Shown here one piece after another: positions 1 to 9,211 of a DNA stretch of 64,000 nt. A model generated the notes under the pieces. The model did no database searches and was not told the origin of the DNA. It worked only from the letters and a program-made list of their open reading frames with translations. Source of the stretch: Cohnella sp. GbtcB17 (GTDB lineage: Bacteria > Bacillota > Bacilli > Paenibacillales > Paenibacillaceae); assembly GCF_019091135.1 (NCBI RefSeq), contig NZ_JAGXJW010000026.1, forward strand, positions 41,488 through 105,487, read 5' to 3'. Numbering within the stretch: position 1 is the first letter of the stretch; every line of letters begins with the position of its first letter. A program made the position numbers and the translations under genes.

Positions 1-1350
1 CTCCCCTGTTCGCTTCTCGTCCGCACGCCGCGCCCATTTCTCCATCTCGGTTTCCGCCGGATTATGGTTGAACAAGCGCCGAAGAACGAGTACGCTGACC
101 GCGCCTAACACAACGTAAAGGAGAAGGAACAGGAAAAATAGAAGTCTCACGCTTGGCGATGTCGTCGCCGCTTCTTCTACGCGCATATATCCTCGCAAAA
201 TCCACGGCTGCCGCCCCAGCTCTGCGAAAAACCAGCCCAGCTCGACGCCCAAAAAGGCAAGCGGCGCACCTGCAGCTATAAGGCGGAGCAGCCATTTATT
301 GTGCTCGTTGCGTTTTTTCCAAAAGGCAAACAGGAAGTACAGCACGGATATGCCCAACAATGCAAAGCCGATGCCGGCCATCAAGTCAAAAAAGTAATGG
401 ATGATAAGCGGAGGGCGTTCGTCCGGAGGAAATTCATTCAGGCCCGTTACTGTTGCATTGAAGTTTCCGAAGGCAAGGAAGCTGAGCATTTTCGGCAGAT
501 GAAGCGCGCCTTCTATTTTTTGCTCGGCATGAAGCCATCCCAGCAAGATCAGATCCGCGCCGCTCTGGGTCTCAAAATGCCATTCCCCGGCAGCCAGCTT
601 TTCTGGCTGGTGTTCGGCCAAAAACTTGGCGGACTCGTCTCCGGCAAGCGTATTTAGCGCGCCGAACAGCAGGACGACCGTCATCATAAGCTTAAGCGCT
701 TTTTTGTGGTAGCCGGTTACTCCCTTTCTGAGCATCGTAAAGGCGGCTATTCCTGCGAGCAGAGCCGCTCCTGTGAGATAGGCCGAGCTTAATACGTGGA
801 ACACTTTGGAGAACGTCGCGGTATTCAGCATCGCTTGCACCGGGTTAACGGCCGTAAATTGCCCGTCTTGCATCTCAAATCCCCCGGGTTGATTCATAAA
901 ACCGTTCACGGTCGTAATAAAAACGGCGGACATGCCTGCCCCTGCGACAATCGGGATTGTGAGCAGCCAATGGATATACGGGTTCTTGAACCGATCCCAC
1001 GTATACAGATAAATGCCCAGAAAGATCGCTTCGAAAAAGAAAGCGAACACCTCCATGAATAACGGGAGCGCAATCACGTTCCCTGCCAGCTTCATAAAGT
1101 TTGGCCATACCAAGGCCAGCTGCAGGGAGATGGCCGTGCCTGTTACGACACCGACTGCGACCGATATAACAAACCCCCGCGCCCACCGCTTGGCCATCAG
1201 CGTGTAGTGCGCATCTTGCTTGCGGATGCCGCAAAGCTCGGCAATTGCGATCATGAGCGGAATCCCGACACCGATCGTCGCGAATATCATATGGAATCCC
1301 AGCGTCATTCCCGTCACCAGCTTGCTCCATAGAACCGTATCTACGCCCAT
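1..1350 (-). CDS. cydA: cytochrome bd quinol oxidase subunit I (3' end off window)
   Basis: Subunit I of a membrane cytochrome bd oxidase, which holds the quinol site and the haems and reduces O2 to water. The frame opens at ATG 1350 behind GGGAGGGAGG and runs off the left edge after 450 residues, so only a few C-terminal residues can be missing. Several hydrophobic helices are visible, an early GFHMIF histidine (haem-ligand position of the family), FHVLSSA further on, and the family signature GRQPW near residue 380. The N-terminus (LVTGMTLGFHMIFATIGVG) looks closer to the Bacillus YthA type than to E. coli CydA. The Q loop is short. Subunit II should lie immediately left of the window. It is unrelated to the sugar genes that follow. 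Confidence 0.93.
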   Translation of the reverse strand, partial: MGVDTVLWSKLVTGMTLGFHMIFATIGVGIPLMIAIAELCGIRKQDAHYTLMAKRWARGFVISVAVGVVTGTAISLQLALVWPNFMKLAGNVIALPLFMEVFAFFFEAIFLGIYLYTWDRFKNPYIHWLLTIPIVAGAGMSAVFITTVNGFMNQPGGFEMQDGQFTAVNPVQAMLNTATFSKVFHVLSSAYLTGAALLAGIAAFTMLRKGVTGYHKKALKLMMTVVLLFGALNTLAGDESAKFLAEHQPEKLAAGEWHFETQSGADLILLGWLHAEQKIEGALHLPKMLSFLAFGNFNATVTGLNEFPPDERPPLIIHYFFDLMAGIGFALLGISVLYFLFAFWKKRNEHNKWLLRLIAAGAPLAFLGVELGWFFAELGRQPWILRGYMRVEEAATTSPSVRLLFFLFLLLYVVLGAVSVLVLRRLFNHNPAETEMEKWARRADEKRTGE

Positions 1351-1483
1351 TCCTTGCTGCCTCCCTCCCAAAGCCATATGTAATCTGTGTTGATTATATC
1401 TCTGTCCTTGGCCGGTTCAATCGCCGTCACACCTTCTCCCTCAATCGTTCAACAATGGATCACTTCTATCCGACAACTTGATG

Positions 1484-1524
1484 AAAAAAACAAAAAAAGC
1501 CCGATCGGGCTATTGATCGGGCTT
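1484..1524 (-). terminator. Rho-independent terminator after aldo/keto reductase
   Basis: A perfect 10-bp stem, AAGCCCGATC (1497-1506) pairing with GATCGGGCTT (1515-1524), with an 8-base loop. Read on the minus strand it is followed by a T-rich run (complement of 1484-1498). It lies 40 bases past the stop of the aldo/keto reductase and closes the operon that starts near 6248. The remaining bases between this and 1350 show nothing else. Confidence 0.9.
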
Positions 1525-1564
1525 GCATGTCATGATAGTTTTATTTATTTCTTGGTCCCTTCCG

Positions 1565-2467
1565 TTACTCCAGGCCCGCCCAAGCAGGCTCGTGCACATC
1601 CTGCCACCGCTTGCGGATCGCGTCGAATTCCTCGGGATTCAGTTTGCCCTTGGCAGCGAATTCAAAGGACCTGAGCAGATGATCGAGATTTTTCGTGCCG
1701 ACGAGCGCCAGGTCGACTTGGGGAAAGGACAGGACGAACCGCAGCGACTTCTCGACGATCGCGTCCGAATCCTCGTCCATGAACGGATAGGCCAGCTTCT
1801 CCAAGCGTGTCACGTATTCCTCCGGCGCGTTTTCCGCTCCCTGTCTGGACCATACGACGTTGGCGATCGGTCGTTTGATGACAACGCCCATGCCGCGTTC
1901 CTTTGCCTTGTCCAGCGTCATCGTCGCCGCTTCTTGATCGGCGATGCTGAGCGAAGTCTGCAGAACGTCGAACACGCCGGTCTCGATCGCATACAACGCA
2001 TGGGTGGAATCGCCGCTGTATCCGATATAACGCGCGATGCCTTCCTCTTTCAGCTTTTGTGCCGCTTCGATCAGTTCCCCGCGGCGGAGCACCGCCTCCG
2101 TACAGCTATGAATAAACATGACGTCCAGATAATCCGTTTTTAGGTCGCGCAGCGTCCGCTCGACGCTCGGCTTCACATTGCGGACGTCCCAATCGGGATA
2201 GGGCAAGCCGTAGCTTTTACCCTCGCCGAATTTACTGAATAGATAAAAATCTTTGCGCCGATGAGAGACCGTCTCTCCGATCATTCGCTCGCTCTCCAAA
2301 TAGCAGGAAGCGGTATCAATGACATTCATGCCTTGATCCAGCCCCGTATTCAGAAGCTTGCGCGTGCCTTCGATCGTCGTTTCGACGCTTTTCATAGCAA
2401 TCTCATATCCGCCAAAGCCGACGACCGATACCAACATGTCCGTATTTCCCAGCTTTCTCTGCTCCAT
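1565..2467 (-). CDS. aldo/keto reductase
   Basis: NAD(P)H-dependent oxidoreductase of the aldo/keto reductase superfamily, 300 residues, cytoplasmic (alpha/beta)8 barrel. The catalytic tetrad is visible: D51 and Y56 in VIDTASCYLESE, K79 in LFSKFG, H120 in MFIHS. The late LVGTKNLDHL segment is the family's NADP-phosphate binding region. ATG 2467 is chosen because GGGTGAT lies 8 bases upstream; a TTG at 2497 lacks a site. It is the last gene of operon B, 66 bases after the GH43 gene and before a strong terminator. Such reductases in sugar islands usually act on aldoses or uronate-derived aldehydes; the substrate cannot be read from the sequence. Confidence 0.88.
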   Translation of the reverse strand: MEQRKLGNTDMLVSVVGFGGYEIAMKSVETTIEGTRKLLNTGLDQGMNVIDTASCYLESERMIGETVSHRRKDFYLFSKFGEGKSYGLPYPDWDVRNVKPSVERTLRDLKTDYLDVMFIHSCTEAVLRRGELIEAAQKLKEEGIARYIGYSGDSTHALYAIETGVFDVLQTSLSIADQEAATMTLDKAKERGMGVVIKRPIANVVWSRQGAENAPEEYVTRLEKLAYPFMDEDSDAIVEKSLRFVLSFPQVDLALVGTKNLDHLLRSFEFAAKGKLNPEEFDAIRKRWQDVHEPAWAGLE

Positions 2468-2533
2468 GCCGTTGATCACCCTTTCTTTGGTTCTCAACGG
2501 TTTTTCCCCTTTATAGCCCTTTAAGAATCCATT

Positions 2534-4363
2534 TCAGCCTTCTATTCTCGCAAATGCTGCGGATATCTTGACCTCGCTGCTTGGCATGCGGAAATGAAAG
2601 CTGACCGGCGCATACGGCGCAGCTCCGTTTTGTTCGACCGGTAGGCTGCGGTTGAGCGCATCCTTGACCATGACGGCCACCACTTTGTAGCCCGTCTCCG
2701 GAAATACGCTAACCTTCACGGACTCTCCGCCCCGGCCATGCGTCGGAAGCACGGCCAGCCTTCCATGCGCATTGGCTTCCAGCTTGATCGCCTGCAACGG
2801 ATTGGGCGTCGCGGCAACGCTTTTGGCGAACTCGATTTCTCTCAATGTGCAAGCCTCGCCTGCGAGCCTGTCGAAGCGCAGCGCGACGAACAGCTTGCCC
2901 AGCAAGCCGCCGATCGATCGAAGCCGTTCGTTGCGATCCAATCCGTTAAGCGACACGCAAATATCCAGGTAATCATCGGTCGCAGACCGATAGTCCTTCA
3001 GTTCGAAAGAGGCAATGTCGATTCGTTTGAGCGGGTCGTCCGCGTCATCAGGCAACGCCACCTGAACGGTGACGTTCGCATTCGATAAAATGCGCAGGTT
3101 CAAGCGGAGCTCAAGGCCGTCGCTGTCGTCCGCCCGCGTCGTGCCGAACTGGAAATACTTATAGCCGATCACCGTATTTTCGGCATCGATGCCTCTTACC
3201 GGATTCAGGCCGTCTTCGCTTCTTTGCGCGCCGTCGATATAAACGTTGCCGGTGCAGTAGCATAAGAGGTTGGCAGGATAGCGCCGAAAAGCAAGCAAAC
3301 CTTCCCGCGATATGCCCTGCGACGTCATCTCGACTTCGGGGATCGACACCCTGCCGTCTTGCGCAATAACTTCAATCGGCTCCATCATCGCTTGCCGGTT
3401 GTAATCGTCGCACGTCCTGCGGTGATAAACGACGTACCACTGTCCGTTCACCTCAACGATACTGCCGTGATTGTTGCCGCCCGGCCAGTTCCGGTCGTTG
3501 TTCACGATTTGTCCGCCGTACGTCCAAGGTCCCATCGGATGATCACTGTAGCAATAGGTCAAGGCGGAGATGCGCTCGAGAGCCGAGTAAATGAATACGT
3601 AGTGGCCGCCGGAGATTTTTTTGATCGAAGAGGCTTCGAACAGCATGGAACCGTTGTGATCTTGGGCCGCGGGAAGCGTCTTTCTCCAAGCGTGACGATC
3701 AGGCTTGCCGGAAGCGCCGTCTATGATCGTATGCATGTCGTGCGGATCAAGCTCCGCGCACCGGTCGCCGGGTTCGCCGGCGTGATGCATCCCCCAGAAG
3801 GCGTATACGCGTACCGAACCGTCCGCTTGCTCGTCGACGAGTACGGAAGGGTCGAACGCGCCTGCCGCATTGGCCGCCGGCCAGTCGCACATGACGGGAT
3901 CGGTAAAAGGACCCGCGGGGCTGTCGCTTATCGCCATGACACATTTCGGTCCGCTATCGCCGTAACCGGGGACCGTGCCGTCCGCGTGCCGGGCCGGACC
4001 TTGAACGCCGTCCAGCGCATAGGGCGCTCCCAGAAACGTGTACAAATAATATTTTCCCGTCACCGGATTGTACGCGCAATCGGGCGCTCCGAAGTGCTGG
4101 TCCTCCACGATGCCGTAGCCGATATCGAATACTTGCTTCACGTTAAAAATCTCGCCGTGATTGGTCCACTGCGACAGGTCGTCGACCGGAGCCGACCAGG
4201 CATCGTGCCCGAATCCGCAAAATGCCGTCACCCGCTCGTCTCTCGAGCCGTATACGAACAGGCGCTTCTTCCCTTCGTATTCGAAAACATGCGGCTCGCC
4301 GTCCGGCACAAAGGCCGTAAGCGGCAGCATCGGATTGTGCGCCGCATGCGCCATGGCGGTCAT
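2534..4363 (-). CDS. glycoside hydrolase family 43-like protein with C-terminal repeat-type domain
   Basis: Five-bladed propeller glycosidase of GH43 type (arabinofuranosidase/xylosidase clan), 609 residues, no signal peptide. Catalytic residues expected for GH43 are in place: base D21 (FVPDGEPH), pKa modulator D171 (AFDPSV), acid E243 (LFEASS). Residues about 350-520 form a CBM6-like or second beta domain, and the last 75 residues (ETGYKV..., FRMPSSEVKI) resemble the small InlB-B-repeat/MPASDV-type beta module normally seen in exported proteins, odd for an apparently cytoplasmic enzyme. ATG 4363 overlaps the upstream stop (ATGA) and has GGAGGGAG ahead of it, so translation is probably coupled to the heparinase-like gene. 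Substrate specificity is unknown. Confidence 0.85.
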   Translation of the reverse strand: MTAMAHAAHNPMLPLTAFVPDGEPHVFEYEGKKRLFVYGSRDERVTAFCGFGHDAWSAPVDDLSQWTNHGEIFNVKQVFDIGYGIVEDQHFGAPDCAYNPVTGKYYLYTFLGAPYALDGVQGPARHADGTVPGYGDSGPKCVMAISDSPAGPFTDPVMCDWPAANAAGAFDPSVLVDEQADGSVRVYAFWGMHHAGEPGDRCAELDPHDMHTIIDGASGKPDRHAWRKTLPAAQDHNGSMLFEASSIKKISGGHYVFIYSALERISALTYCYSDHPMGPWTYGGQIVNNDRNWPGGNNHGSIVEVNGQWYVVYHRRTCDDYNRQAMMEPIEVIAQDGRVSIPEVEMTSQGISREGLLAFRRYPANLLCYCTGNVYIDGAQRSEDGLNPVRGIDAENTVIGYKYFQFGTTRADDSDGLELRLNLRILSNANVTVQVALPDDADDPLKRIDIASFELKDYRSATDDYLDICVSLNGLDRNERLRSIGGLLGKLFVALRFDRLAGEACTLREIEFAKSVAATPNPLQAIKLEANAHGRLAVLPTHGRGGESVKVSVFPETGYKVVAVMVKDALNRSLPVEQNGAAPYAPVSFHFRMPSSEVKISAAFARIEG

Positions 4364-6210
4364 CGCACTCCCTCCTTCGCCGAAGCGGCGATCGCGACGC
4401 GCAGCATTCTGCGTCCCTCCGACACAGCCGATTTTTCCGACAGCAAGATCCGGTACACCGTGTCTCCCCAATTCCGCCGCAGCCGCGCATCGACGACCGG
4501 TATCGTTTCCTGCGAAAAGGAAAGTCGTTCCTTGTCGTATTCGATCTCCGCGAAGCTCCCCGGCCGGTATTCGAGCAGAATCGTTCCGGGCGCTCGCTCT
4601 ACGGGACGGCAGGGCGTCATAAGCGTATAGACGATGTCGCGGGTCGGTTCATTAAGCTTAAAATCGTCCGCGATCTCGACGACGGCGCGGCCGCTTCTGC
4701 CGAGCGCCACTGCGCGATGCCAGGACACAATGCCCGCTTCCGGCGGATAAGCGCCGGCAATGTCCATCGACAGGTGGGACACGTCTCCGGCACATTCATA
4801 GACGACGTTCGACGCGCGGAATTCGCCGCCGACATGCTGCTGCACGCCGCGGACGGTCGGCAGATTGTGATAGGCCGATTGGGTCGTCCAAATCTCGTAG
4901 CGCTGCGGACTGAACGTTTTGGCCGTATACAGCTCGGTCCCGAGATCGATCAGAACCGGCAGGCCGTCGGCATAGACGATGAAGCTGCCCACATCGTTGT
5001 GATTGTGCGACTCCAGGTTGTTGCCGCCTTTGGCGGCTGTGAACAAACCTTCGACCGCCCCTTCCGTCTCCCTGGCCGTCATCACCTGCGTTTGTTCCAG
5101 CCAGGCGTCCCGTATATAGGGGGGCTTGGCGTCGGACGGGCGCTCCTGGAACAGGCTGCGGACGAAGCGCGGCAGCGGGAACCAGTACGGGTAATCGCGA
5201 ATGATCGTGGGCGTCGCTGCGCCCAGCGCTTGAAGGCGTGGGTCATGGATGCGCGTGCCGTAGCCGTAAATGACGTCCGGATAATGAGCCACCTTCGCAT
5301 CGCCGTCGGCAAAATTGGCGTAATAGATGCCGCCGATGTGGACCTTGTACAGGTAGCTGCCGATGTCGCGCACGATCCGTTCGCCGTAAATATCGATCTC
5401 TCCCCCGCTTGCGGCATGAAGCAGCTCGAGGACATCGAACAGCGCCCCGCCGGAATGCTCCCAATACATCGGGCCTTCGTCGCAGCAGCCGTCCGCCGGA
5501 TGCGTAAGGAGAAAACGGTCGAGGCTTTTCATGATTTTACGGATGCCCCGGGTTCGAACGGCCGCGTCGTCTTCCAGGAGCAGAAAGCCCGTGAGACAGC
5601 TGAGATTGCACCAGGGATTCCAGTTGTTCACCCGCGTCCCCGGCATAAAGCCCATCCACCAGTAATCGTCCCGGTCCACATAAGGATCGAGCACGCGCGT
5701 CCGCACTTCCCGTTTGCTTCTTCGACCGATATGGATGCTGACTGCGTCGAAGCGTTCCCCGAGCAAATAATGCGCCCATGCGAGCATCGCCGCCGTCTCG
5801 CCGCTCAGCAGCTGGACCTCGTGCTCTCCGGTCAGCGGGAACGCTTCCGGACCGCCCCACACCGTCTCTTCGCAGATCGCCATAATGCCGTTGACGATCT
5901 GTCCGAGGAACCGTCCTTCGCCTTCGAGGCACTCCCCGATGACGAGCTTCCCCAGTGCCGTGCGCCGGTCGTAGATCGGATCCGAAGCGACCGTCAGCCT
6001 GCCGGTCTGCTGCGCATCGAGGCGGTCCGTCACCTTGAGCGCGGGCCAGTCGTAGTCGAGGCAGCGCTCCGCCTCGGCAAGCCAAAGATCTCGCATCGGC
6101 GCCGCCACATTTGACCATGCCTCGCGGACCGTTATTGCCGGGAACGGAGCGATTGCGCTGGCAGCCGGAATCGTCGCAAAATCCAAATGGCCGTATCGAT
6201 CGCTCAACAA
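4360..6210 (-). CDS. heparinase II/III-like protein (polysaccharide lyase fold)
   Basis: Heparinase II/III family protein of about 616 residues: N-terminal (alpha/alpha)6 toroid followed by beta-sandwich. Family signatures seen are NNWNPWCN (about residue 196) and ESHNHNDVGSF (about 400-410), the latter the conserved His/Asn-rich segment of the sheet domain. No signal peptide, so it should act on imported oligosaccharides. The frame is open to TTG 6255, but the -10 element TATAAT covers exactly that codon, so it cannot be translated from there. TTG 6210, with GGAAGGG 11 bases upstream, matches the start inferred for its paralogue at 25483-27402. First gene of operon B; overlaps GH43 by ATGA. 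Lyase activity is inferred from family, not proven. Confidence 0.83.
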   Translation of the reverse strand: MLSDRYGHLDFATIPAASAIAPFPAITVREAWSNVAAPMRDLWLAEAERCLDYDWPALKVTDRLDAQQTGRLTVASDPIYDRRTALGKLVIGECLEGEGRFLGQIVNGIMAICEETVWGGPEAFPLTGEHEVQLLSGETAAMLAWAHYLLGERFDAVSIHIGRRSKREVRTRVLDPYVDRDDYWWMGFMPGTRVNNWNPWCNLSCLTGFLLLEDDAAVRTRGIRKIMKSLDRFLLTHPADGCCDEGPMYWEHSGGALFDVLELLHAASGGEIDIYGERIVRDIGSYLYKVHIGGIYYANFADGDAKVAHYPDVIYGYGTRIHDPRLQALGAATPTIIRDYPYWFPLPRFVRSLFQERPSDAKPPYIRDAWLEQTQVMTARETEGAVEGLFTAAKGGNNLESHNHNDVGSFIVYADGLPVLIDLGTELYTAKTFSPQRYEIWTTQSAYHNLPTVRGVQQHVGGEFRASNVVYECAGDVSHLSMDIAGAYPPEAGIVSWHRAVALGRSGRAVVEIADDFKLNEPTRDIVYTLMTPCRPVERAPGTILLEYRPGSFAEIEYDKERLSFSQETIPVVDARLRRNWGDTVYRILLSEKSAVSEGRRMLRVAIAASAKEGVR

Positions 6211-6254
6211 GTCGGTCACAACCCTTCCGGTCGATTCATTTATTAGTCGATTCA

Positions 6255-6309
6255 ATTATAAAGCGCCGGAAGATGCTGCTATATACGAAGATTTCGTCTT
6301 TCCTTATCT
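6255..6309 (-). promoter_or_regulatory. promoter with upstream activator box for operon B
   Basis: On the minus strand: TATAAT at 6260-6255, and exactly 19 bases further upstream GTATATA (6286-6280), preceded by GACGAAAT (about 6298-6291) and AGATAAG (about 6310-6304). No good -35 hexamer, as expected for an activator-dependent promoter. The same arrangement and most of the same bases occur before the GH172 gene at 51175, and a longer variant before operons C and D. Confidence 0.65.
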
Positions 6310-6343
6310 AATAAGGTGGACTTTTTCGCCGTTACGCCTACCC

Positions 6344-6667
6344 TTATTTCAGATAAAAAATTTCGTTCATCGGCTTGATCGGCTCCGGATTGTTCAGGTC
6401 AAAGGAGCCTTCCACCATGGCCGACGTAAGGGCATTCCAGCGGTTGCAAACGTCGCTGTCGGCCAGAATCCGAAAAGCCTCCTCGACATCGTCGCATTCA
6501 AAGCAATAGAAAAACTGATTTCCGTTTTGAAAGATCGAATAGTTGCGAATGCCCGCACGGACGTGTTCTTCCATCATTTCCGGCCAAGGCTCGCGATGCA
6601 TTTTCACATACGCATCCAGAAATGCCGGCTTCACATGCCAGGTCCAGGCGAATTTGCCGCTTGCCAT
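6344..6667 (-). CDS. rhaM: L-rhamnose mutarotase-like protein
   Basis: Small dimeric alpha/beta-barrel protein of the L-rhamnose mutarotase (RhaM/YiiL) family, 107 residues, the normal length. It interconverts the anomers of rhamnose or a related deoxysugar. Recognisable family pattern: WHVKPAFLDAYVKMH (the His is the expected catalytic position), EEHVRAGIRNYSIF, DVCNRWNALTSAM and the C-terminal NEIFYLK. It sits 17 bases after the GH2 gene, last in operon A, consistent with a role in handling monosaccharides released inside the cell. A weak inverted repeat lies just after it but no clear T-run; the next promoter begins at once. Confidence 0.82.
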   Translation of the reverse strand: MASGKFAWTWHVKPAFLDAYVKMHREPWPEMMEEHVRAGIRNYSIFQNGNQFFYCFECDDVEEAFRILADSDVCNRWNALTSAMVEGSFDLNNPEPIKPMNEIFYLK

Positions 6668-6684
6668 CGATTTCCCCCCTGCGA

Positions 6685-9162
6685 TTAATAGGTGTCGGCC
6701 AGACTGGTGACGGACAGCTCTGACCGAATCTCCTCCAGGGAGACGGCGCGGGACAGGTCCGATTTGGCGAGACCGATGCGCCGCTTCGCGCCTGCCGGCA
6801 GGTCGAAGTAATTGTCCTCGAATACGCCGTCCAGCGTGCTAAACGACAGTTCTACGTAGCGGACCAGCGAAGGCGCGGAGAGTTCGACGACAAATCGGTC
6901 CGTCTCCTCGGTCACTTCGGCGTCGATCTTCGCCTGCTTCAGCTCTAGATACTTCGCGGGCACGAAGAAGGCCATGCCCAGGGAGTCCGGCGCCCCGTCC
7001 GAGGTCAGCGCATACTCGAGATAAACGCGTCGCCGGATGTCCGGATTCGCGAGCTGCTCCGTGAAGTCCAGCTGTGCGACGCAGAGCGAGCTTAGCGGTG
7101 CCGATTCGAACGAAGCCTCGCCGCGCTTCAGCACCTGGCCGTTCAAATCCTTCAGCGCCCAGCTCACTTTGCCCCGCAGTCCTTCCAGCCGCTCGTTCAC
7201 GACATGCAGCGAGGCGGTCGTCTCCGTCTCGCAGGCGGACAGCAGCACCGGCGCGAAGAAGCGCCGCGCGAAGTAATGCAGCGCCTTCCAGCGCCCGTAA
7301 TAATCGATGCTCGACCAGGACAGCGTCGGCCAGCAATCGTTGAGCTGCCAGTACAAGGCGCCCATGCACCGGCCGCGATGGCGGCGCCAGTGCTCCACGC
7401 CGTAGCGCATCGCCTCGGCCTGCATGAGCTGGGACACGACGCCGAGCGACCGCAGATCCTTCGGGTACCGGAACGTTTCGGCCAGATAGGCCAGAATTTT
7501 TTGGTTGCCCGACGGATTTTTCTGATGGCACTCCATTACGTACGAGAACAGATTCCGGTCGTCCGGCTCGGTAAACGACAGCGTCGTCCGGTAATCCGGC
7601 AGCGACTCGAAGCCGAATTCGGACATATAGCGGAAGTAGGTGTTGCGGTAATCGGTGAACGGCTGGTTGCCGTGCCAGACGTCCCAGTAGTGTCCGTCTC
7701 CGTGGTTCTGTCCGTTCGACTCGAAGAAATCGCCGCCGGATGACGGCGAGCCCGGCCAGTAAAACGTATCCGGCGCCAGCTCCCTTACCATTGCGGGCAG
7801 CCGCTCCTCGAAGAAGGATACGTACGCGCGGCGGTTCGCCTCCGTGTTCGCGATGCGCCCGTCCTCGAAAAACATCTCGATCTCGTTGTTGCCGCAGAAA
7901 AGGCCGATCGAGGCGTGATGGCGAATCCGCTTCACATTGTCTTCGAGCTCCGCCACCGAATTGTCGATGAATGCCTCGTCGTCCAGCGGATAGACGCCGC
8001 AAGCGAACATGAAGTCCTGCCAGACGATCAGGCCGTACTCGTCGCACAGATCGTAGAAATAATCGTCCGGATAAAAGCCGCCGCCCCATACGCGGATCGT
8101 ATTGAAATTCGCGCGGACGCAATCGCGGATCAGCCGCTCCGAGCGCTCGCGGGACAGCCGGCCGAGCACATTGTCCTCGGGGATGTAGTCGGCGCCCATG
8201 GAGAAGATCTCGACGCCGTTGATCTTGAAGGCAAAGGCGCTGCCCCATGCGTCCGGCTCGGTGTTCACTGTCAACTCGCGAAGTCCGATGCGCAGCGAGC
8301 GCGTATCGAGCGTGCTACCGGACGCATCCAGCAGCGCGGCTTCGACCATGTAGAGCGGCTGCGCGCCAAAGCCGTTCGGCCACCACAGCTGCGGCGCATC
8401 GATCTCGAGTTCGACCTCGGCCGAGACCGCTTGCGCCAGGTTCACTGCATGAACCTGGCGTTCGCCTTTCGGTCCGGCAACGGTCACCTGCGCGCGGTAA
8501 CCGTCCGATCCCCCGTCCGCGCGATCTGTGCGCAGCGCGATATTCAGCCATACGCGGCCCTGCTCGTGCCGCTGGCGGACAAGCACGTCCGCCCACCGCG
8601 CTCCGGCGATAGACAGCAGCCGGACGCTGCGCCAGATGCCGCAGTCCGGCAGCTTCGGCCCCCAATCCCAACCGGACATGTAATGCGCTTTTCGCAAATA
8701 AGTATAGCCTTCCACGACCATCGGGATGCCGAAAAGCGCATAGGCGGCATGGCGGTTTCGCATATAGCCTGACGACGAACGGAACACGATGCGCAGCTCG
8801 TTCTCCCCTTGAACAAGCCGTTCCCCCACGTTGGCTTCATACGTACGGAACATATTGTCGGCCGACAGCAGCGGCTGCCCGTTAAGCTCGACCTCGGCGA
8901 GCGTATCGAGTCCTTCGAACCGCAGCACCCGCTTGATGGCAGGGTCCGGCAGGCCGCCGTCCCAATCGAATGTCCGCCTGTATTCGTAGTCGTGATCGAA
9001 CAGCGGCAGGACCCGCGCTTCGTTGTCGCGATAGAACGGGTCTTCAATCTCGCCGCCGCGCAGCATGTCGCCGAGCAGCGTGCCGGGCACGAGCCCCTGC
9101 CGCCATTGTCCTTCGCCAAGCCTGCGGTACTGCCAATTGCCGTCGAGTGTCATGATTTGCAT
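6685..9162 (-). CDS. GH2 beta-mannosidase
   Basis: Cytoplasmic exo-beta-mannosidase of glycoside hydrolase family 2, 825 residues, releasing terminal beta-mannose. N-terminal sugar-binding jelly roll (about 1-180), Ig-like domain (about 190-300), TIM barrel (about 300-600), C-terminal beta domain. The acid/base E427 is in FCGNNEIEMF and the nucleophile E515 in YMSEFGFES; GWDWGPKLPDCGIW and VYPLDDEAF are typical of mannosidase members rather than galactosidases or glucuronidases. ATG 9162 is preceded by GGAGG 10 bases upstream. Lies between the binding protein (50 bases upstream) and the mutarotase. Its presence argues for beta-mannosyl residues in the imported oligosaccharide. Confidence 0.9.
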   Translation of the reverse strand: MQIMTLDGNWQYRRLGEGQWRQGLVPGTLLGDMLRGGEIEDPFYRDNEARVLPLFDHDYEYRRTFDWDGGLPDPAIKRVLRFEGLDTLAEVELNGQPLLSADNMFRTYEANVGERLVQGENELRIVFRSSSGYMRNRHAAYALFGIPMVVEGYTYLRKAHYMSGWDWGPKLPDCGIWRSVRLLSIAGARWADVLVRQRHEQGRVWLNIALRTDRADGGSDGYRAQVTVAGPKGERQVHAVNLAQAVSAEVELEIDAPQLWWPNGFGAQPLYMVEAALLDASGSTLDTRSLRIGLRELTVNTEPDAWGSAFAFKINGVEIFSMGADYIPEDNVLGRLSRERSERLIRDCVRANFNTIRVWGGGFYPDDYFYDLCDEYGLIVWQDFMFACGVYPLDDEAFIDNSVAELEDNVKRIRHHASIGLFCGNNEIEMFFEDGRIANTEANRRAYVSFFEERLPAMVRELAPDTFYWPGSPSSGGDFFESNGQNHGDGHYWDVWHGNQPFTDYRNTYFRYMSEFGFESLPDYRTTLSFTEPDDRNLFSYVMECHQKNPSGNQKILAYLAETFRYPKDLRSLGVVSQLMQAEAMRYGVEHWRRHRGRCMGALYWQLNDCWPTLSWSSIDYYGRWKALHYFARRFFAPVLLSACETETTASLHVVNERLEGLRGKVSWALKDLNGQVLKRGEASFESAPLSSLCVAQLDFTEQLANPDIRRRVYLEYALTSDGAPDSLGMAFFVPAKYLELKQAKIDAEVTEETDRFVVELSAPSLVRYVELSFSTLDGVFEDNYFDLPAGAKRRIGLAKSDLSRAVSLEEIRSELSVTSLADTY

Positions 9163-9211
9163 CGTTTGGTTTCCTCCAAGGATCCGATCCTATTTTTTTA
9201 GGTTTTTAGTT

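Noticed and set aside
875..1330. Minus-strand frame within cydA
   Set aside because: Out-of-frame shadow; translating from ATG 1350 gives the cytochrome bd protein.
3359..4630. Long plus-strand frame opposite the GH43 gene
   Set aside because: High GC creates long antisense frames; residues are Arg/Val/His-rich without family motifs and the opposite frame has clear GH43 residues.
4360..6210. Assignment as a true heparin lyase
   Set aside because: Family membership does not define substrate; surrounding enzymes point to other uronate glycans.
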